From NCBI RefSeq assembly GCF_902705875.1, contig NZ_CACSIK010000001.1, forward strand, positions 233,355-297,354: 64,000 bases of DNA, read 5' to 3'. The notes under the pieces were generated by a model that saw only the letters and a list, made by a program, of their open reading frames with translations, was not told the origin of the DNA and made no database searches. Position 1 is the stretch's first letter, and every line of letters starts with the position of its first letter. This stretch comes from Zhongshania aliphaticivorans. GTDB lineage: Bacteria; Pseudomonadota; Gammaproteobacteria; Pseudomonadales; Spongiibacteraceae. The translations under genes were made by a program, and so were the position numbers. This document shows positions 1-8,909 of this stretch, piece after piece.

Positions 1-109
1 TCACCCAATGCAGAAGTTAAGCCGCCGCTCAGTACGATGCGATCTTCAATATCAATTTGATAGGCGTCTACCGTTATGGTTAAGCTGTCGATGGGCTCCA
101 ATACCACCC
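1..109 (-). pseudogene. Truncated second copy of a TonB-dependent receptor gene
   Basis: These 109 bases are identical, base for base, to 4342-4450 inside the complete TonB receptor gene at 3693-6293, and the match stops abruptly at 110. On the minus strand the gene's 5' part should lie to the right of base 109, but the sequence there is unrelated, so this copy lacks its start and the plug domain. The copy continues out of the window to the left, so how much of the 3' part survives cannot be seen. The perfect identity points to a recent duplication or a recombination between copies. Confidence 0.85.
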
Positions 110-319
110 TAGGCGCGGTCGTTCTCGTTTTGAGGGAATTAATCGCTAAATGGGAAAAGCGGACATTCAAATAGAATTATGTATAACGCCTCATAGCCTA
201 GTCTGAGGCGCCATCCCCTTTTACGGCACGAATGATAGGTGGTCGATTAAGCACCACCTGCGGTTTGTTGGGCTCCAGCAATCTGTGATTAAGAATTTGC
301 TAGAATGGACACGTTTGAA
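110..319. other. Non-coding junction with two hairpins
   Basis: This gap lies between the end of the receptor fragment and the stop of the DUF3047-like gene. It contains two short inverted repeats, GCCTCA/TGAGGC at 188-209 and AGGTGGT/ACCACCT at 237-259. Neither is followed by a T run on either strand, so they are weak terminator candidates at best. I see no gene here. Confidence 0.5.
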
Positions 320-1441
320 CTAGAAAATGGATTGCTGTGCTTCACGTGGCCCCAGCTTAATTTTCCGATATTTACACTTACCGTGCCCGCTTTGAAATGC
401 AGAGTTAGCAATTAACCAAACAGCGACAATGCGTTTTGGCACCTCTCCGCCTATAGCCTTTATGTAATCGTCCTTAATACTGCGAGACTCATGGTGCCAC
501 ATACTCAAACCATCTTCAGGTCGACGCAATACCCAATGCGTTTCACGTTTGTCCCACCAAGGTAACGGGCATTGAAAAATCGTATCGGCTGGCAATGTGC
601 TACTCCACATATAAGTCAGGTCCAAGCCGTTTTCAAACTCAACAGCAATCGACAAATAATCGTGCGTCGGTTGCACATGCTCTGGAAGAGTTGACGGTAA
701 AGCATCCACGAACCAGTCCCATGAGAATTGCATGTCGTCAGTCAACGGCTGATCAATTGGATACTTAATAATTCCAACATCACCATGTGTATCGCAGCAA
801 AGAGCTGGTTCATCATCACCGCCTTTACGGTAAATCGACCCTTCACCTAAACGCCAGTAATAATGCCATCCTTGAGGAAGCTCTGGGCTGTCTTCTGCCC
901 CTGAGCCAGAATAGATTTCAACGTCAATCGTACCGCTCATAGGGGGCGGAGGGCTTTCCGTGCTAGTTTCTCCAGCACGATTACCAAATGCACCCGGCAG
1001 CGCAACTTGGAAATACAGCCTTCCTCCCTTTGTGGAAGTAATCGTTCCCGTATCACTGGGAAGGCGATGAATGTCTCCATCGTCGACGCGATACCACAAG
1101 CAGGTTTTTGGCCCAATACTGACATTTAATGCTCGGGAGATAAACAAGTGGCCAGTTGCACTTACCGACAAAACTTCACCAGGAGATAATGTAATTTCAC
1201 TGTCTTGCCATTGGTTGTCTGCTCGTAAAGTCATCCGCTGAAGCACTTTGCCCATAAGCGTTTTTGGCTGTTCAGTATTTCGTCGCTTGCGACGCTCTTC
1301 GCGTTGGCCAATAAACGGTAAAAAAACGCGTAGTGGCGAAGGCGCGTTTCGAATTGGCAGTGGGCCGGACTCTGCGGCCGGATATAGTTCTCCAACTAAA
1401 CCTAGTGTTTTCGCGATTCGGTAGTCAATAGGTTGGCTCAT
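320..1441 (-). CDS. DUF3047-like protein with N-terminal lectin-like beta-sandwich
   Basis: The protein has 373 residues. The C-terminal part, about 220-365, has the layout I associate with DUF3047: a Trp-rich start, a LTYMWSSTLP strand, WVLRRPEDGLSMWHHESRSI, then KDDYIKAIGG and a final strand set. Residues about 85-180 (GEVLSVSATGHLFIS ... LYFQVALPGAFGNRAG ... GTIDVEIYSG) resemble the galactose-binding LecA/PA-IL-like fold that recurs in carbohydrate-binding modules. No signal peptide or membrane segment is visible. The start is supported by a GAGGGA ribosome site 6 bases upstream. Function is unknown; binding of a sugar ligand is only inferred. It stands alone between a receptor fragment and the PhoX-like gene. 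Confidence 0.65.
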   Translation of the reverse strand: MSQPIDYRIAKTLGLVGELYPAAESGPLPIRNAPSPLRVFLPFIGQREERRKRRNTEQPKTLMGKVLQRMTLRADNQWQDSEITLSPGEVLSVSATGHLFISRALNVSIGPKTCLWYRVDDGDIHRLPSDTGTITSTKGGRLYFQVALPGAFGNRAGETSTESPPPPMSGTIDVEIYSGSGAEDSPELPQGWHYYWRLGEGSIYRKGGDDEPALCCDTHGDVGIIKYPIDQPLTDDMQFSWDWFVDALPSTLPEHVQPTHDYLSIAVEFENGLDLTYMWSSTLPADTIFQCPLPWWDKRETHWVLRRPEDGLSMWHHESRSIKDDYIKAIGGEVPKRIVAVWLIANSAFQSGHGKCKYRKIKLGPREAQQSIF

Positions 1442-2083
1442 TACTTTCCCTCGAAGGCATACATAATTGCATTGTTATTCGAATTTTCTCTGCCATATAG
1501 CTTAACCGGCAGCTTCTTTAGAATAGACAGATTACTTGGTTATTGTTTGACTTGGCTTCATTAGTTAGCGTTAAACGATGGCAGCGTAGGGAGTAAGACT
1601 TTAGTTGCAAAACTTTCCCGCCGAAAGGTAAGGCATCTTGCGGTTAGTACGAACAAGTAGCGAATTTAACACCGTTTAAACCTCATCTCATTGGACTAAC
1701 CCCATAGCACTATTAATTGAAGATAACAGAAGTAAGAATAAGTCGCGGGATTTTCCGTTGCGAAAATATTACTTTGTTAGGCGGATATTTATCAAAAAAT
1801 CGCCAAAGCAAAAATGCTTTTTATGACCGTTGACGCCTTCTGATACATCATGTCGAGCTCAGCGGCCGGTGTGTGGATTTTGTCGGACTTGGCTTTCCAC
1901 GCGGTTATATTAACGGCTTGCAAGGCCTCTCTTGCAGAGTCACTGTAGGTCGTGGTTCCAACAGGGTAAGATGACATATTGCTGTCATTTTATTATGTTA
2001 AAAGGGTTTGCTGTTAAAGAGGTGGCTACGGTGTTAGATGTTACACATTGATACTCCAGCTGAATTATATGAAAGGGTGAGGA
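1442..2083. other. Long intergenic region without convincing gene
   Basis: About 640 bases separate two divergent genes. A 61-codon reading frame exists at 1792-1977 on the minus strand, but it has no ribosome site and no recognisable motif. Promoters for both flanking genes must lie here; I cannot place them with confidence. Confidence 0.5.
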
Positions 2084-3562
2084 GTGCATGTGAATCCATT
2101 ACTTAAAGAAGTCGAGCGTAAAGGTTGGTCACGCCGTGTTTTTTTGCGCAATTTATTGTATTCTGCTGGCAGTGTGGCAACGGCAAATTGGTTGACTGCC
2201 TGCGGGGGTGGATCAAGCTCTAGCTCCAGCGATGACAGTAACTTTGCCAATTTTTCAAGCAAATTTAAAACCATGGGCCCACTGTTAGAGCCCAATGACG
2301 ACGGCATTCGTTTACCAGAAGGGTTTACCTCTAGACAGCTTGCGGTGTTTGGTGCGCCGCCTGTGCCGGAGGTTGATCCTTTATTTTTCTGGCATTCAGA
2401 CCCCGACGGTGGTGGTACATTTAGGACCGAAGATGGTGGTTGGATTTACGTCAGTAATTCTGAAGCACGTGACCTGACCACGGTGCGTGCTCTGAATCCA
2501 ACAGGTGTATTCCTTTCTAATTTGGATCGTGAAACAGCAGAGTTTCTGCCACCCTTTTTTGGTGGCGGCGTCAGTGCCTTGCGATTTGATGTCGAGGGTA
2601 ATTTAGTTGATGCCTATCCTTGCCAGCGCGGCACCACTACCAATTGTTCTGGTGGTGCAACGCCGTGGGGAACATGGATTAACGGTGAGGAAATCTGGGA
2701 CGGCAAAATGTTTGAGTGCAGTCCCTTACGTGATGGTGGTGAGTATGTAGAGCTACCTCGTTTTGGTCGCAAGGCTCACGAGATGGTTGCGGTGGATGCG
2801 GATAACCGCGCTATTTATCACACTGAAGATATCGACACTGAGACCGACCGTTTTTACCGTACGCTATGGGATTCAAGCAGCTGGCCAGTAGCGGATCAAC
2901 GACCCGATATGGATGCGGGTAAATTACAGGTACTTTATGTGCCCGCTGGAATTGATGTCGCACGAGCTGGCCCTACCCCCATTGTGTGGAATGATGCGAT
3001 TGATGATGGTACGCCCCAGCCAGCGACCGTAGACATGGTTGATGCAACCATTTTTGGCGGTAATGAAGGCGTTTGGAGCCTAAGTGGTTTTATTTTCTTC
3101 TCAACCAAGGGCGATAATAATATTTGGGTTATCGATGTTGAAGGGCAAACCATTGAAAGTATTTATGAACCCAGAAATGACGTTGCCGGTTCTCCCTTTG
3201 ATAGCGATGAAGAGCCTTTAACCGGTGTTGATAATATCGCCATGACCTTAGATGGTGAAATGCTGGTAGTAGAAGATGGTGGCTATATGCGTTGTATGGT
3301 TTTATTGCCAGATCGTACCACCATTCCGCTGCTACAGTTGCCCGGCAGCGCGCAATTGACGGAAGTCACTGGCGTGGCCATTGCGCCTAGCGGTGATCGT
3401 ATCTATGTTTCTGGTCAGCGCAGTCGGCCACTAGGTATCTTCCCGCCAGAGCTTGAACCCGGTTCGTTGATACCGACGAGGGTGGCTGGTGTGACCTACG
3501 AAATTCAAATGCCGTTTTCGGTGCGGGTAAGTTCGCCCATGGCCAAGCCCTTGGTTTCGTGA
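2084..3562 (+). CDS. PhoX-family (DUF839) phosphatase-like Tat lipoprotein
   Basis: The 492-residue protein begins with a twin-arginine motif (SRRVFLRNL, residues 17-25) and a hydrophobic stretch that ends in a lipobox, LTAC, followed by a Gly/Ser-rich linker. This predicts Tat export and lipidation. The body matches the PhoX/DUF839 alkaline phosphatase family: GGVSALRF, then NCSGGATPWGTWINGEE near residue 187, which carries the family's metal-site Trp-Gly-Thr-Trp-x-x-x-Glu-Glu block, then KAHEMVAVDAD and a late VEDGGYMRCMV. Known members are calcium/iron-dependent phosphoesterases. Start is GTG at 2084 or GTG at 2090; both follow AAGGGTGAGGAG. It converges with a TonB receptor gene, so the pair may handle one phosphorylated substrate (inference). 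Confidence 0.8.
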   Translation: MHVNPLLKEVERKGWSRRVFLRNLLYSAGSVATANWLTACGGGSSSSSSDDSNFANFSSKFKTMGPLLEPNDDGIRLPEGFTSRQLAVFGAPPVPEVDPLFFWHSDPDGGGTFRTEDGGWIYVSNSEARDLTTVRALNPTGVFLSNLDRETAEFLPPFFGGGVSALRFDVEGNLVDAYPCQRGTTTNCSGGATPWGTWINGEEIWDGKMFECSPLRDGGEYVELPRFGRKAHEMVAVDADNRAIYHTEDIDTETDRFYRTLWDSSSWPVADQRPDMDAGKLQVLYVPAGIDVARAGPTPIVWNDAIDDGTPQPATVDMVDATIFGGNEGVWSLSGFIFFSTKGDNNIWVIDVEGQTIESIYEPRNDVAGSPFDSDEEPLTGVDNIAMTLDGEMLVVEDGGYMRCMVLLPDRTTIPLLQLPGSAQLTEVTGVAIAPSGDRIYVSGQRSRPLGIFPPELEPGSLIPTRVAGVTYEIQMPFSVRVSSPMAKPLVS

Positions 3563-3610
3563 GGCTGTGAACGGGAGAGCCGTGGAGATTAAGGGCTAAA
3601 CTTAAACTCA

Positions 3611-3648
3611 ATAAAAAAGGCGCGCTGAATACAGCACGCCTTTTTTAT
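3611..3648. terminator. Bidirectional terminator
   Basis: An A-run, a GC-rich stem with one mismatch (GGCGCGCTG against CAGCACGCC), a four-base AATA loop and a T-run. It lies between two convergent genes and has T tracts in both directions, so it can serve both. Confidence 0.85.
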
Positions 3649-3692
3649 AATTTCTCTAAGCGCCTTAAATAAGCGCTTGCTTCGTTATCGGT

Positions 3693-6293
3693 TTAAAAAT
3701 CATAGGTGACGCCAGCAAAAAAGTAAGCGCCGTTAAAACCAAATGGCGCTGAGCGCCGCGAGTATAAAAACACGCCAGGTGAGTCAACAAAAACGTCACC
3801 GCTACCATCGGCGATGGTTCCTGCACGACTCTGGCCGATCCGATTTTTATCAGGATTTTCATCGAAGATATTGTTAGCTCCGACGTTCACGGTGACATCA
3901 TCTTTTACGCGGTAACTCACATTGACGTCGGTTAATATTTTGGCGTTAAAGGTTTGCCGGTTTGTTGAGTTATCACAGCTGCCTTCACACACCGTGTATT
4001 CACCGTAACGATTGAAGGCAACGACCGCCGTCAGTTTTTCTAGTGAATAATTAAAACTGAGATTAATACGATCTTTGGGCTGCCATTCTTCGATAATGGA
4101 AATATCTTGTGGGCTGAATACATCGTCTGGATCTAGAGTAGACAAGCCGCCACCGGTAAAGGTGTCAGTAACTTCGGTCTCGGTAAAATTGGCGGCAAAT
4201 GAAATGGCCAAATCACCTTCTCCTGCGGCCATCATGTAAGTACTCACAATATCGATACCGCGGGTTTCGGTGTCGGCGCCGTTTAGGAAAAACTGTGCAC
4301 TGCTCGCACCGGCTGCTGCTAACGCGGCGGTTAGATTGGCATCACCCAATGCAGAAGTTAAGCCGCCGCTCAGTACGATGCGATCTTCAATATCAATTTG
4401 ATAGGCGTCTACCGTTATGGTTAAGCTGTCGATGGGCTCCAATACCACCCCAAAGCTGAGGTTGAGTGATTCTTCTTCTTTCAGTTGGGGTATGCCAATG
4501 GCTTGCGCTACTGGGCTGTCGTTGCGGAAGGTGCCGCGCTCCTGTGCTACTAAGCCGCCCATGCCGTCAGATACAAACTGGGTGCTAATGTTATTAAAGT
4601 ATTGTTGCTGCATAGAGGGTGCGCGAAAACCCGTGCTAATCGCGCCTCGAATACTGGCTCGGTCGGTTACTCTAAAGCTACTGGCTAATTTGAAATTGGC
4701 GGTGCCACCAAAATCATCGTAATCATCGTAGCGAATCGCACCACTGGCTAACCATGCCTCTGATATTTCGTATTCTGCGTCTACATAAAGTGACCAAACA
4801 TCGCGACTTTCATCGAGCTCATTGCCGGGTTGAAAGCCGGGAAACACTTGTATGCCCGCGCTGGCATCGGCAGCGTACATTGACGTGCCATTGGCATCGG
4901 TGTCGTAGTCAAAGTAAGAGTATTCTTCGCCTGCGGTGATTTTATAGTCATCGCGCCGTAACTCGGCACCCCAAGCCACGCTTAATGCACCAAACAACTG
5001 GGTGAAATCGAGGTTGATGGTTTGCAGGCCTAGGCTAAGTTCGCCGGCGTCAGCACTTCTTGATGCATTTGCTCGAATATCGGCATCACTGAGATTTTGT
5101 CCGTAGCGCAATTCGTTGATATAAGAGGCATTCACGGAATTACTTATCATAAAGGCAAAATCGTTCCAGCCGACGGTGTAGGATAAATCCATGGTCATAT
5201 CGTCGGCAAATTCGCGGCTATAACCCATGTTGGCCGAGAAGTCGTCAATCTGGGTATTGATTAACGGCAGGAAGCCATTGGGAGCAAAGGCCTCGCCATC
5301 AACTAAGGTGGGGTTGTTTTCGGTTTGATTGGCTCGGCGGTAAAATCCTGCCGAGGTACTTTCGCGGTCAGAGTAAGTCATAAAGCCGTAGAGCTCGCCT
5401 GAATCGAGTTGGTAGGCTGCGTTAAGGATGACGGCTAATTGTTCCGATTCTGCATCGCCAATTCTAAAATTTTGGCGAGGGAATGAGGCTTCTCGTGGAT
5501 CGGCGGCCTCGTCGATTCCATCTGGGTCGGCGCTACCAATGCCATCGTTGTTGGCATCACAGCCGGCTAAATATTGGCATTGACCACTGAGCCCGGCCCG
5601 GTTGGTTGAGCCTCGATCACGGAGGTTTAGTGTCGCATTCACAAAACCATTATCGCCTAATGCAAAGCCCTTGTTGAGGTCGATATTAAGGGTTTCGCCA
5701 TCTCCTTCGGAATACTCGCCGTATGAGACACCAATACGGCCTGCTTCGGGTTCGTCGCTAAGTACAATATTGATGACACCGGCAATGGCGTCAGAGCCAT
5801 ATTGTGCGGCGGCGCCATCTCGTAATACTTCAATTCGTTTAATGGCGGCTCCTGGCACTGCGTTCATATCAACGCCAGAGGTGCCGCGCCCCACTGACGT
5901 GTTAACGTGTATAAGTGCACTGGTATGGCGTCGTTTTCCGTTTATCAATACCAGTGTTTGATCTGGCCCTAAACCGCGTAATGTAGCTGGTCTGAGGGCG
6001 TCGGTGCCGTCACTGATTGAAGAGCTGGAAAAGTTAAATGAGGGAGCAAGTGATTGGAGCATTCGGCCAACTTCAGTTTGCCCAGTTTGGCGCAGGGTTT
6101 CGGACCCCAGTGAATCAACCGGAACCGGCATGTCGACAGCGGAGCGCCCCGGCTTGCGAGACCCTAATACCACCACTTCTTCAATCTCTTTTACGCTGCC
6201 GGAGGTGTTGTCCTCTTGTGCGTAAAGATCACTAGCTACGAGGGACAAAAGACAGATACCAATCGGTAATTGTATGGTTTTAATGTAGCTCAT
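3693..6293 (-). CDS. TonB-dependent outer-membrane receptor
   Basis: At 866 residues this is a typical TonB-dependent transporter. It has a signal peptide (cleavage near LYAQ), a TonB-box-like EEVVVLGSR at about residues 38-46, a plug domain with LRGLGPDQTLVLINGKRR and IKRIEVLRDGAAAQYGSDAIAGVINIV, a long beta-barrel, and a C-terminal strand ending in VTYDF as required for BAM recognition. The ligand cannot be read from sequence; the convergent PhoX-like gene suggests an organophosphate or another scarce nutrient, but this is inference. Part of the barrel region, 4342-4450, is repeated exactly at 1-109. Confidence 0.93.
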   Translation of the reverse strand: MSYIKTIQLPIGICLLSLVASDLYAQEDNTSGSVKEIEEVVVLGSRKPGRSAVDMPVPVDSLGSETLRQTGQTEVGRMLQSLAPSFNFSSSSISDGTDALRPATLRGLGPDQTLVLINGKRRHTSALIHVNTSVGRGTSGVDMNAVPGAAIKRIEVLRDGAAAQYGSDAIAGVINIVLSDEPEAGRIGVSYGEYSEGDGETLNIDLNKGFALGDNGFVNATLNLRDRGSTNRAGLSGQCQYLAGCDANNDGIGSADPDGIDEAADPREASFPRQNFRIGDAESEQLAVILNAAYQLDSGELYGFMTYSDRESTSAGFYRRANQTENNPTLVDGEAFAPNGFLPLINTQIDDFSANMGYSREFADDMTMDLSYTVGWNDFAFMISNSVNASYINELRYGQNLSDADIRANASRSADAGELSLGLQTINLDFTQLFGALSVAWGAELRRDDYKITAGEEYSYFDYDTDANGTSMYAADASAGIQVFPGFQPGNELDESRDVWSLYVDAEYEISEAWLASGAIRYDDYDDFGGTANFKLASSFRVTDRASIRGAISTGFRAPSMQQQYFNNISTQFVSDGMGGLVAQERGTFRNDSPVAQAIGIPQLKEEESLNLSFGVVLEPIDSLTITVDAYQIDIEDRIVLSGGLTSALGDANLTAALAAAGASSAQFFLNGADTETRGIDIVSTYMMAAGEGDLAISFAANFTETEVTDTFTGGGLSTLDPDDVFSPQDISIIEEWQPKDRINLSFNYSLEKLTAVVAFNRYGEYTVCEGSCDNSTNRQTFNAKILTDVNVSYRVKDDVTVNVGANNIFDENPDKNRIGQSRAGTIADGSGDVFVDSPGVFLYSRRSAPFGFNGAYFFAGVTYDF
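4342..4450 (-). repeat. Internal segment duplicated at the window start
   Basis: This segment of the receptor gene is identical over 109 bases to positions 1-109, in the same orientation. The next base differs (C at 4451, T at 110) and the flanks beyond are unrelated. Confidence 0.95.
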
Positions 6294-6587
6294 TGAGTTA
6301 CCCCTTTATAATTTTTATTAGGATTTTCATAGATGATGGTGTTTGGTTTAAAGCTACTCACTATCACCTGTCTCTCAATATAGGGCAGATTTTAGTATTC
6401 ACAAGCTCACCCCTTTGCTGAGTGACGTTATTGGTTAGCTTGGCGTGGGCATAATAAATCGTGCTGAATGCAGGGCTTGTGTATATTGAGAGGGGGAGGA
6501 TAACTGTCGCTCAGTTTACAGATATCTAACTTGCGTCAATTTACACTGCGGTACCAGGTCTTGGCATTACAACAATAAGGAAAGTAC

Positions 6588-7460
6588 ATGGAACAGAACG
6601 TGTTTATTGATATTGGTTTGCCGGTGTCGTTATTTATTATCATGATTGGCATGGGCCTTGGCTTAACTGTTGATGATTTTGTAAAAGAGGCGCGGCATCC
6701 TAGGGCTTCAATCGTAGGTAGTATCGGCCAGTTATTGCTGTTGCCGGCACTGGGGTTTTTACTGGCTTGGGGCTTGACCTTACCGCCTGCCATTGCGGTT
6801 GGTTTGGTGATATTGGCAGCCTGCCCCGGCGGAGCGACATCCAATGTGATTACTTATTTAGCCAAGGGCAATGTGGCGCTTTCTATCGTTATCACCGCCA
6901 TTGCAAGTGTTGCCACTATTGTCACTTTGCCGCTGTTGGTTAATCAAGCATTGAGCTGGCAGTTTGGTCGTGCAGCTAATGTAAGTATGCCGGTTGTCGA
7001 CACAATCGCTATGTTAGTTATTATTGTTTTACTTCCTACCGGTATAGGTATGTTGGTTAGGGCAAAGGCTCCGATGATTGCAGCTAAATCAGAGAAAGCT
7101 TTTAATGGTTTTGGCGCAGTGGTGTTGCTCAGTTTGATTGTGCTGATATCTTACGGTTTACGAGACCAGCTTGTGGGGCTATTGGTGCAGGCGGGGCCTG
7201 CTTGTTTGCTTCTTAATGTGCTGGGTATTGGTGTCGGCTTGTTGTCTGCACGTCTTTCCGGTGTGCAACGCGCTGATCAGTTGGCGATTGCGGTAGAATT
7301 AGGTATTAAAAACAGCACTATTGGGATTCTGCTTGCGACCACAATTCTACATTCGCAGGAAATGGCCATTCCATCTATGGTATATGGTCTGACGATGTAT
7401 TTATTTGGTGCCGGCTTGGTCGCCTATGGGCGAGCGACGATTGTGTCGAAAAAATCTTAG
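6588..7460 (+). CDS. BASS-family sodium-dependent transporter
   Basis: The 290-residue protein is almost entirely hydrophobic, with about nine to ten membrane segments. The motif LAACPGGATSNVITYLAKGNVALSI near residues 76-100 is the signature of the bile acid:sodium symporter (BASS) family, and the late GIKNSTIGILLATTIL block agrees. Such proteins import organic anions with sodium across the inner membrane. The substrate is unknown. An AAGGAAAG ribosome site precedes the ATG. It is monocistronic by spacing, and the receptor gene upstream is divergent. Confidence 0.85.
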   Translation: MEQNVFIDIGLPVSLFIIMIGMGLGLTVDDFVKEARHPRASIVGSIGQLLLLPALGFLLAWGLTLPPAIAVGLVILAACPGGATSNVITYLAKGNVALSIVITAIASVATIVTLPLLVNQALSWQFGRAANVSMPVVDTIAMLVIIVLLPTGIGMLVRAKAPMIAAKSEKAFNGFGAVVLLSLIVLISYGLRDQLVGLLVQAGPACLLLNVLGIGVGLLSARLSGVQRADQLAIAVELGIKNSTIGILLATTILHSQEMAIPSMVYGLTMYLFGAGLVAYGRATIVSKKS

Positions 7461-7512
7461 TGGGTATTGGCAGTAATTAGCCTTTAAAATGTGATTTATC
7501 TTTTTTAACTAC

Positions 7513-8724
7513 ATGTCTTTTGTTGGGTTTTGTTTAATGTCTCTTTTGTTTCGCAGTAATACACCATCGACTCGCCTTGCTTTAGCCATACTATGTTTGG
7601 CTTTAATCACTTTGTTTGCACCGTTAGCCAATGCGGATACTGGCGAAATGAGAGCGGAGTTAGATGTAGCTCATACGCGGCTGATTCAGGTTTTGGAAGA
7701 ACACGGGACGGTCATTGGGGAAATGCCAGATGCTGATACGATTGAAGAAATGCATGTTTATATTGCTAACCTTCCTGATGATCAAGTAGCAGAGACCTTG
7801 GCCGACGTTGTTAGAGCGATTACCGATATAGAAAATGAAATTGAGCGATTAAAGACGGCCTCGCCCGAGGAAAGTGACGCCGCTGACAGTGAGTTGGCGC
7901 AGTTGCATGATCAGTTTTACGACATATATTCGACGTGCAGTAATACATTTTTTAAAAATAAAAAAGTCAAACAGCTCTTTAAGAATAGCCCTTGCGATGA
8001 ATATGAAGAAAAGATTGATTTATGGGTATACGGTGCAGACAGCGAGGAGGAGAAAGTCGACCTTTACCAAGATGGTATTGCTAACCTTTCGAAGATCACT
8101 AAACAAGTGACCGGAAAGGGAGCGGAAGAGTTGGTTAAGATTTACGAGAAAATGAAGTCTTTTAATGAAAGTCATACAAGCTTGTCGGCGCTAGTTGTCG
8201 AGCGTGAAAGTTTAGAAAAACGTCTGTCCGCTATTGTTGAAAATTTGGATGGCTATCAAAGTAAAGCCGACAATTATAGTGATGACGCAAGTTTGAATTG
8301 TCGTGCTGAACAGGTTGATTTTGATTGCGGTAACCGCTGTGAGCGGCGAGTTAGGGATCCTATTTTGGGTACTTACCGTAACAAACCTGATATGGATTGT
8401 TTGAATAGTTGTAATTTTCAAGAGAAGAGAGCTATTGCGGATGTAAACGAGCAAATTGATGATTGCATTGATGAGCGCGACTGGGCGAGAGATAAATTAG
8501 AGGACATAGAATCGGATTATAATGCTGAGAGGTCACGCGGGATGGCTTTATCTAGTCAGTTCGAACAGGTGAAAGACCAAGTGAAAATGCTTTACGGCCG
8601 CAATAAAAATCTGAATATGGAGATAGGTCAATTTCTTGAACAATTGCATCCGCAGGTTTTTGGTATGATGGGCGATGAATTTCAGCATTACAGGATGAAC
8701 GCGGTGTCTTATTGGGATGAATGA
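7513..8724 (+). CDS. Exported coiled-coil protein with cysteine-rich centre
   Basis: I do not recognise a family. The 403-residue product has an N-terminal hydrophobic segment (LALAILCLALITLFAPLANA) that looks like a signal peptide cleaved after ANA. The rest is strongly charged and helical, with heptad-like stretches at about 90-115, 225-260 and 330-385. Between about 280 and 320 there are six or seven cysteines (NCRAEQVDFDCGNRCERR, DCLNSCNFQEK), which fit disulfides in the periplasm. An alternative start is ATG at 7537; neither has a clear ribosome site. Function unknown. Confidence 0.7.
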   Translation: MSFVGFCLMSLLFRSNTPSTRLALAILCLALITLFAPLANADTGEMRAELDVAHTRLIQVLEEHGTVIGEMPDADTIEEMHVYIANLPDDQVAETLADVVRAITDIENEIERLKTASPEESDAADSELAQLHDQFYDIYSTCSNTFFKNKKVKQLFKNSPCDEYEEKIDLWVYGADSEEEKVDLYQDGIANLSKITKQVTGKGAEELVKIYEKMKSFNESHTSLSALVVERESLEKRLSAIVENLDGYQSKADNYSDDASLNCRAEQVDFDCGNRCERRVRDPILGTYRNKPDMDCLNSCNFQEKRAIADVNEQIDDCIDERDWARDKLEDIESDYNAERSRGMALSSQFEQVKDQVKMLYGRNKNLNMEIGQFLEQLHPQVFGMMGDEFQHYRMNAVSYWDE

Positions 8725-8909
8725 TGATGCGTTTATATCAACTGCTTGGATAGTTTAAACTGGCTGTATAGAACGTAGATGTTTAAATCGCCACAAAAAA
8801 TTTCTGGCTGGCAGCTAAGTTAGCGAATGGCTTGGTTTAGCGTTTAGAGCGATACACCTGTACGGCCCCTCTTTTTTTTGTAAAACAGATTACTTCACGG
8901 AATTAACCT

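Noticed and set aside
1792..1977. 61-codon frame on the minus strand in the 1.4-2.1 kb gap
   Set aside because: No ribosome site, no motif and no conserved-looking composition.
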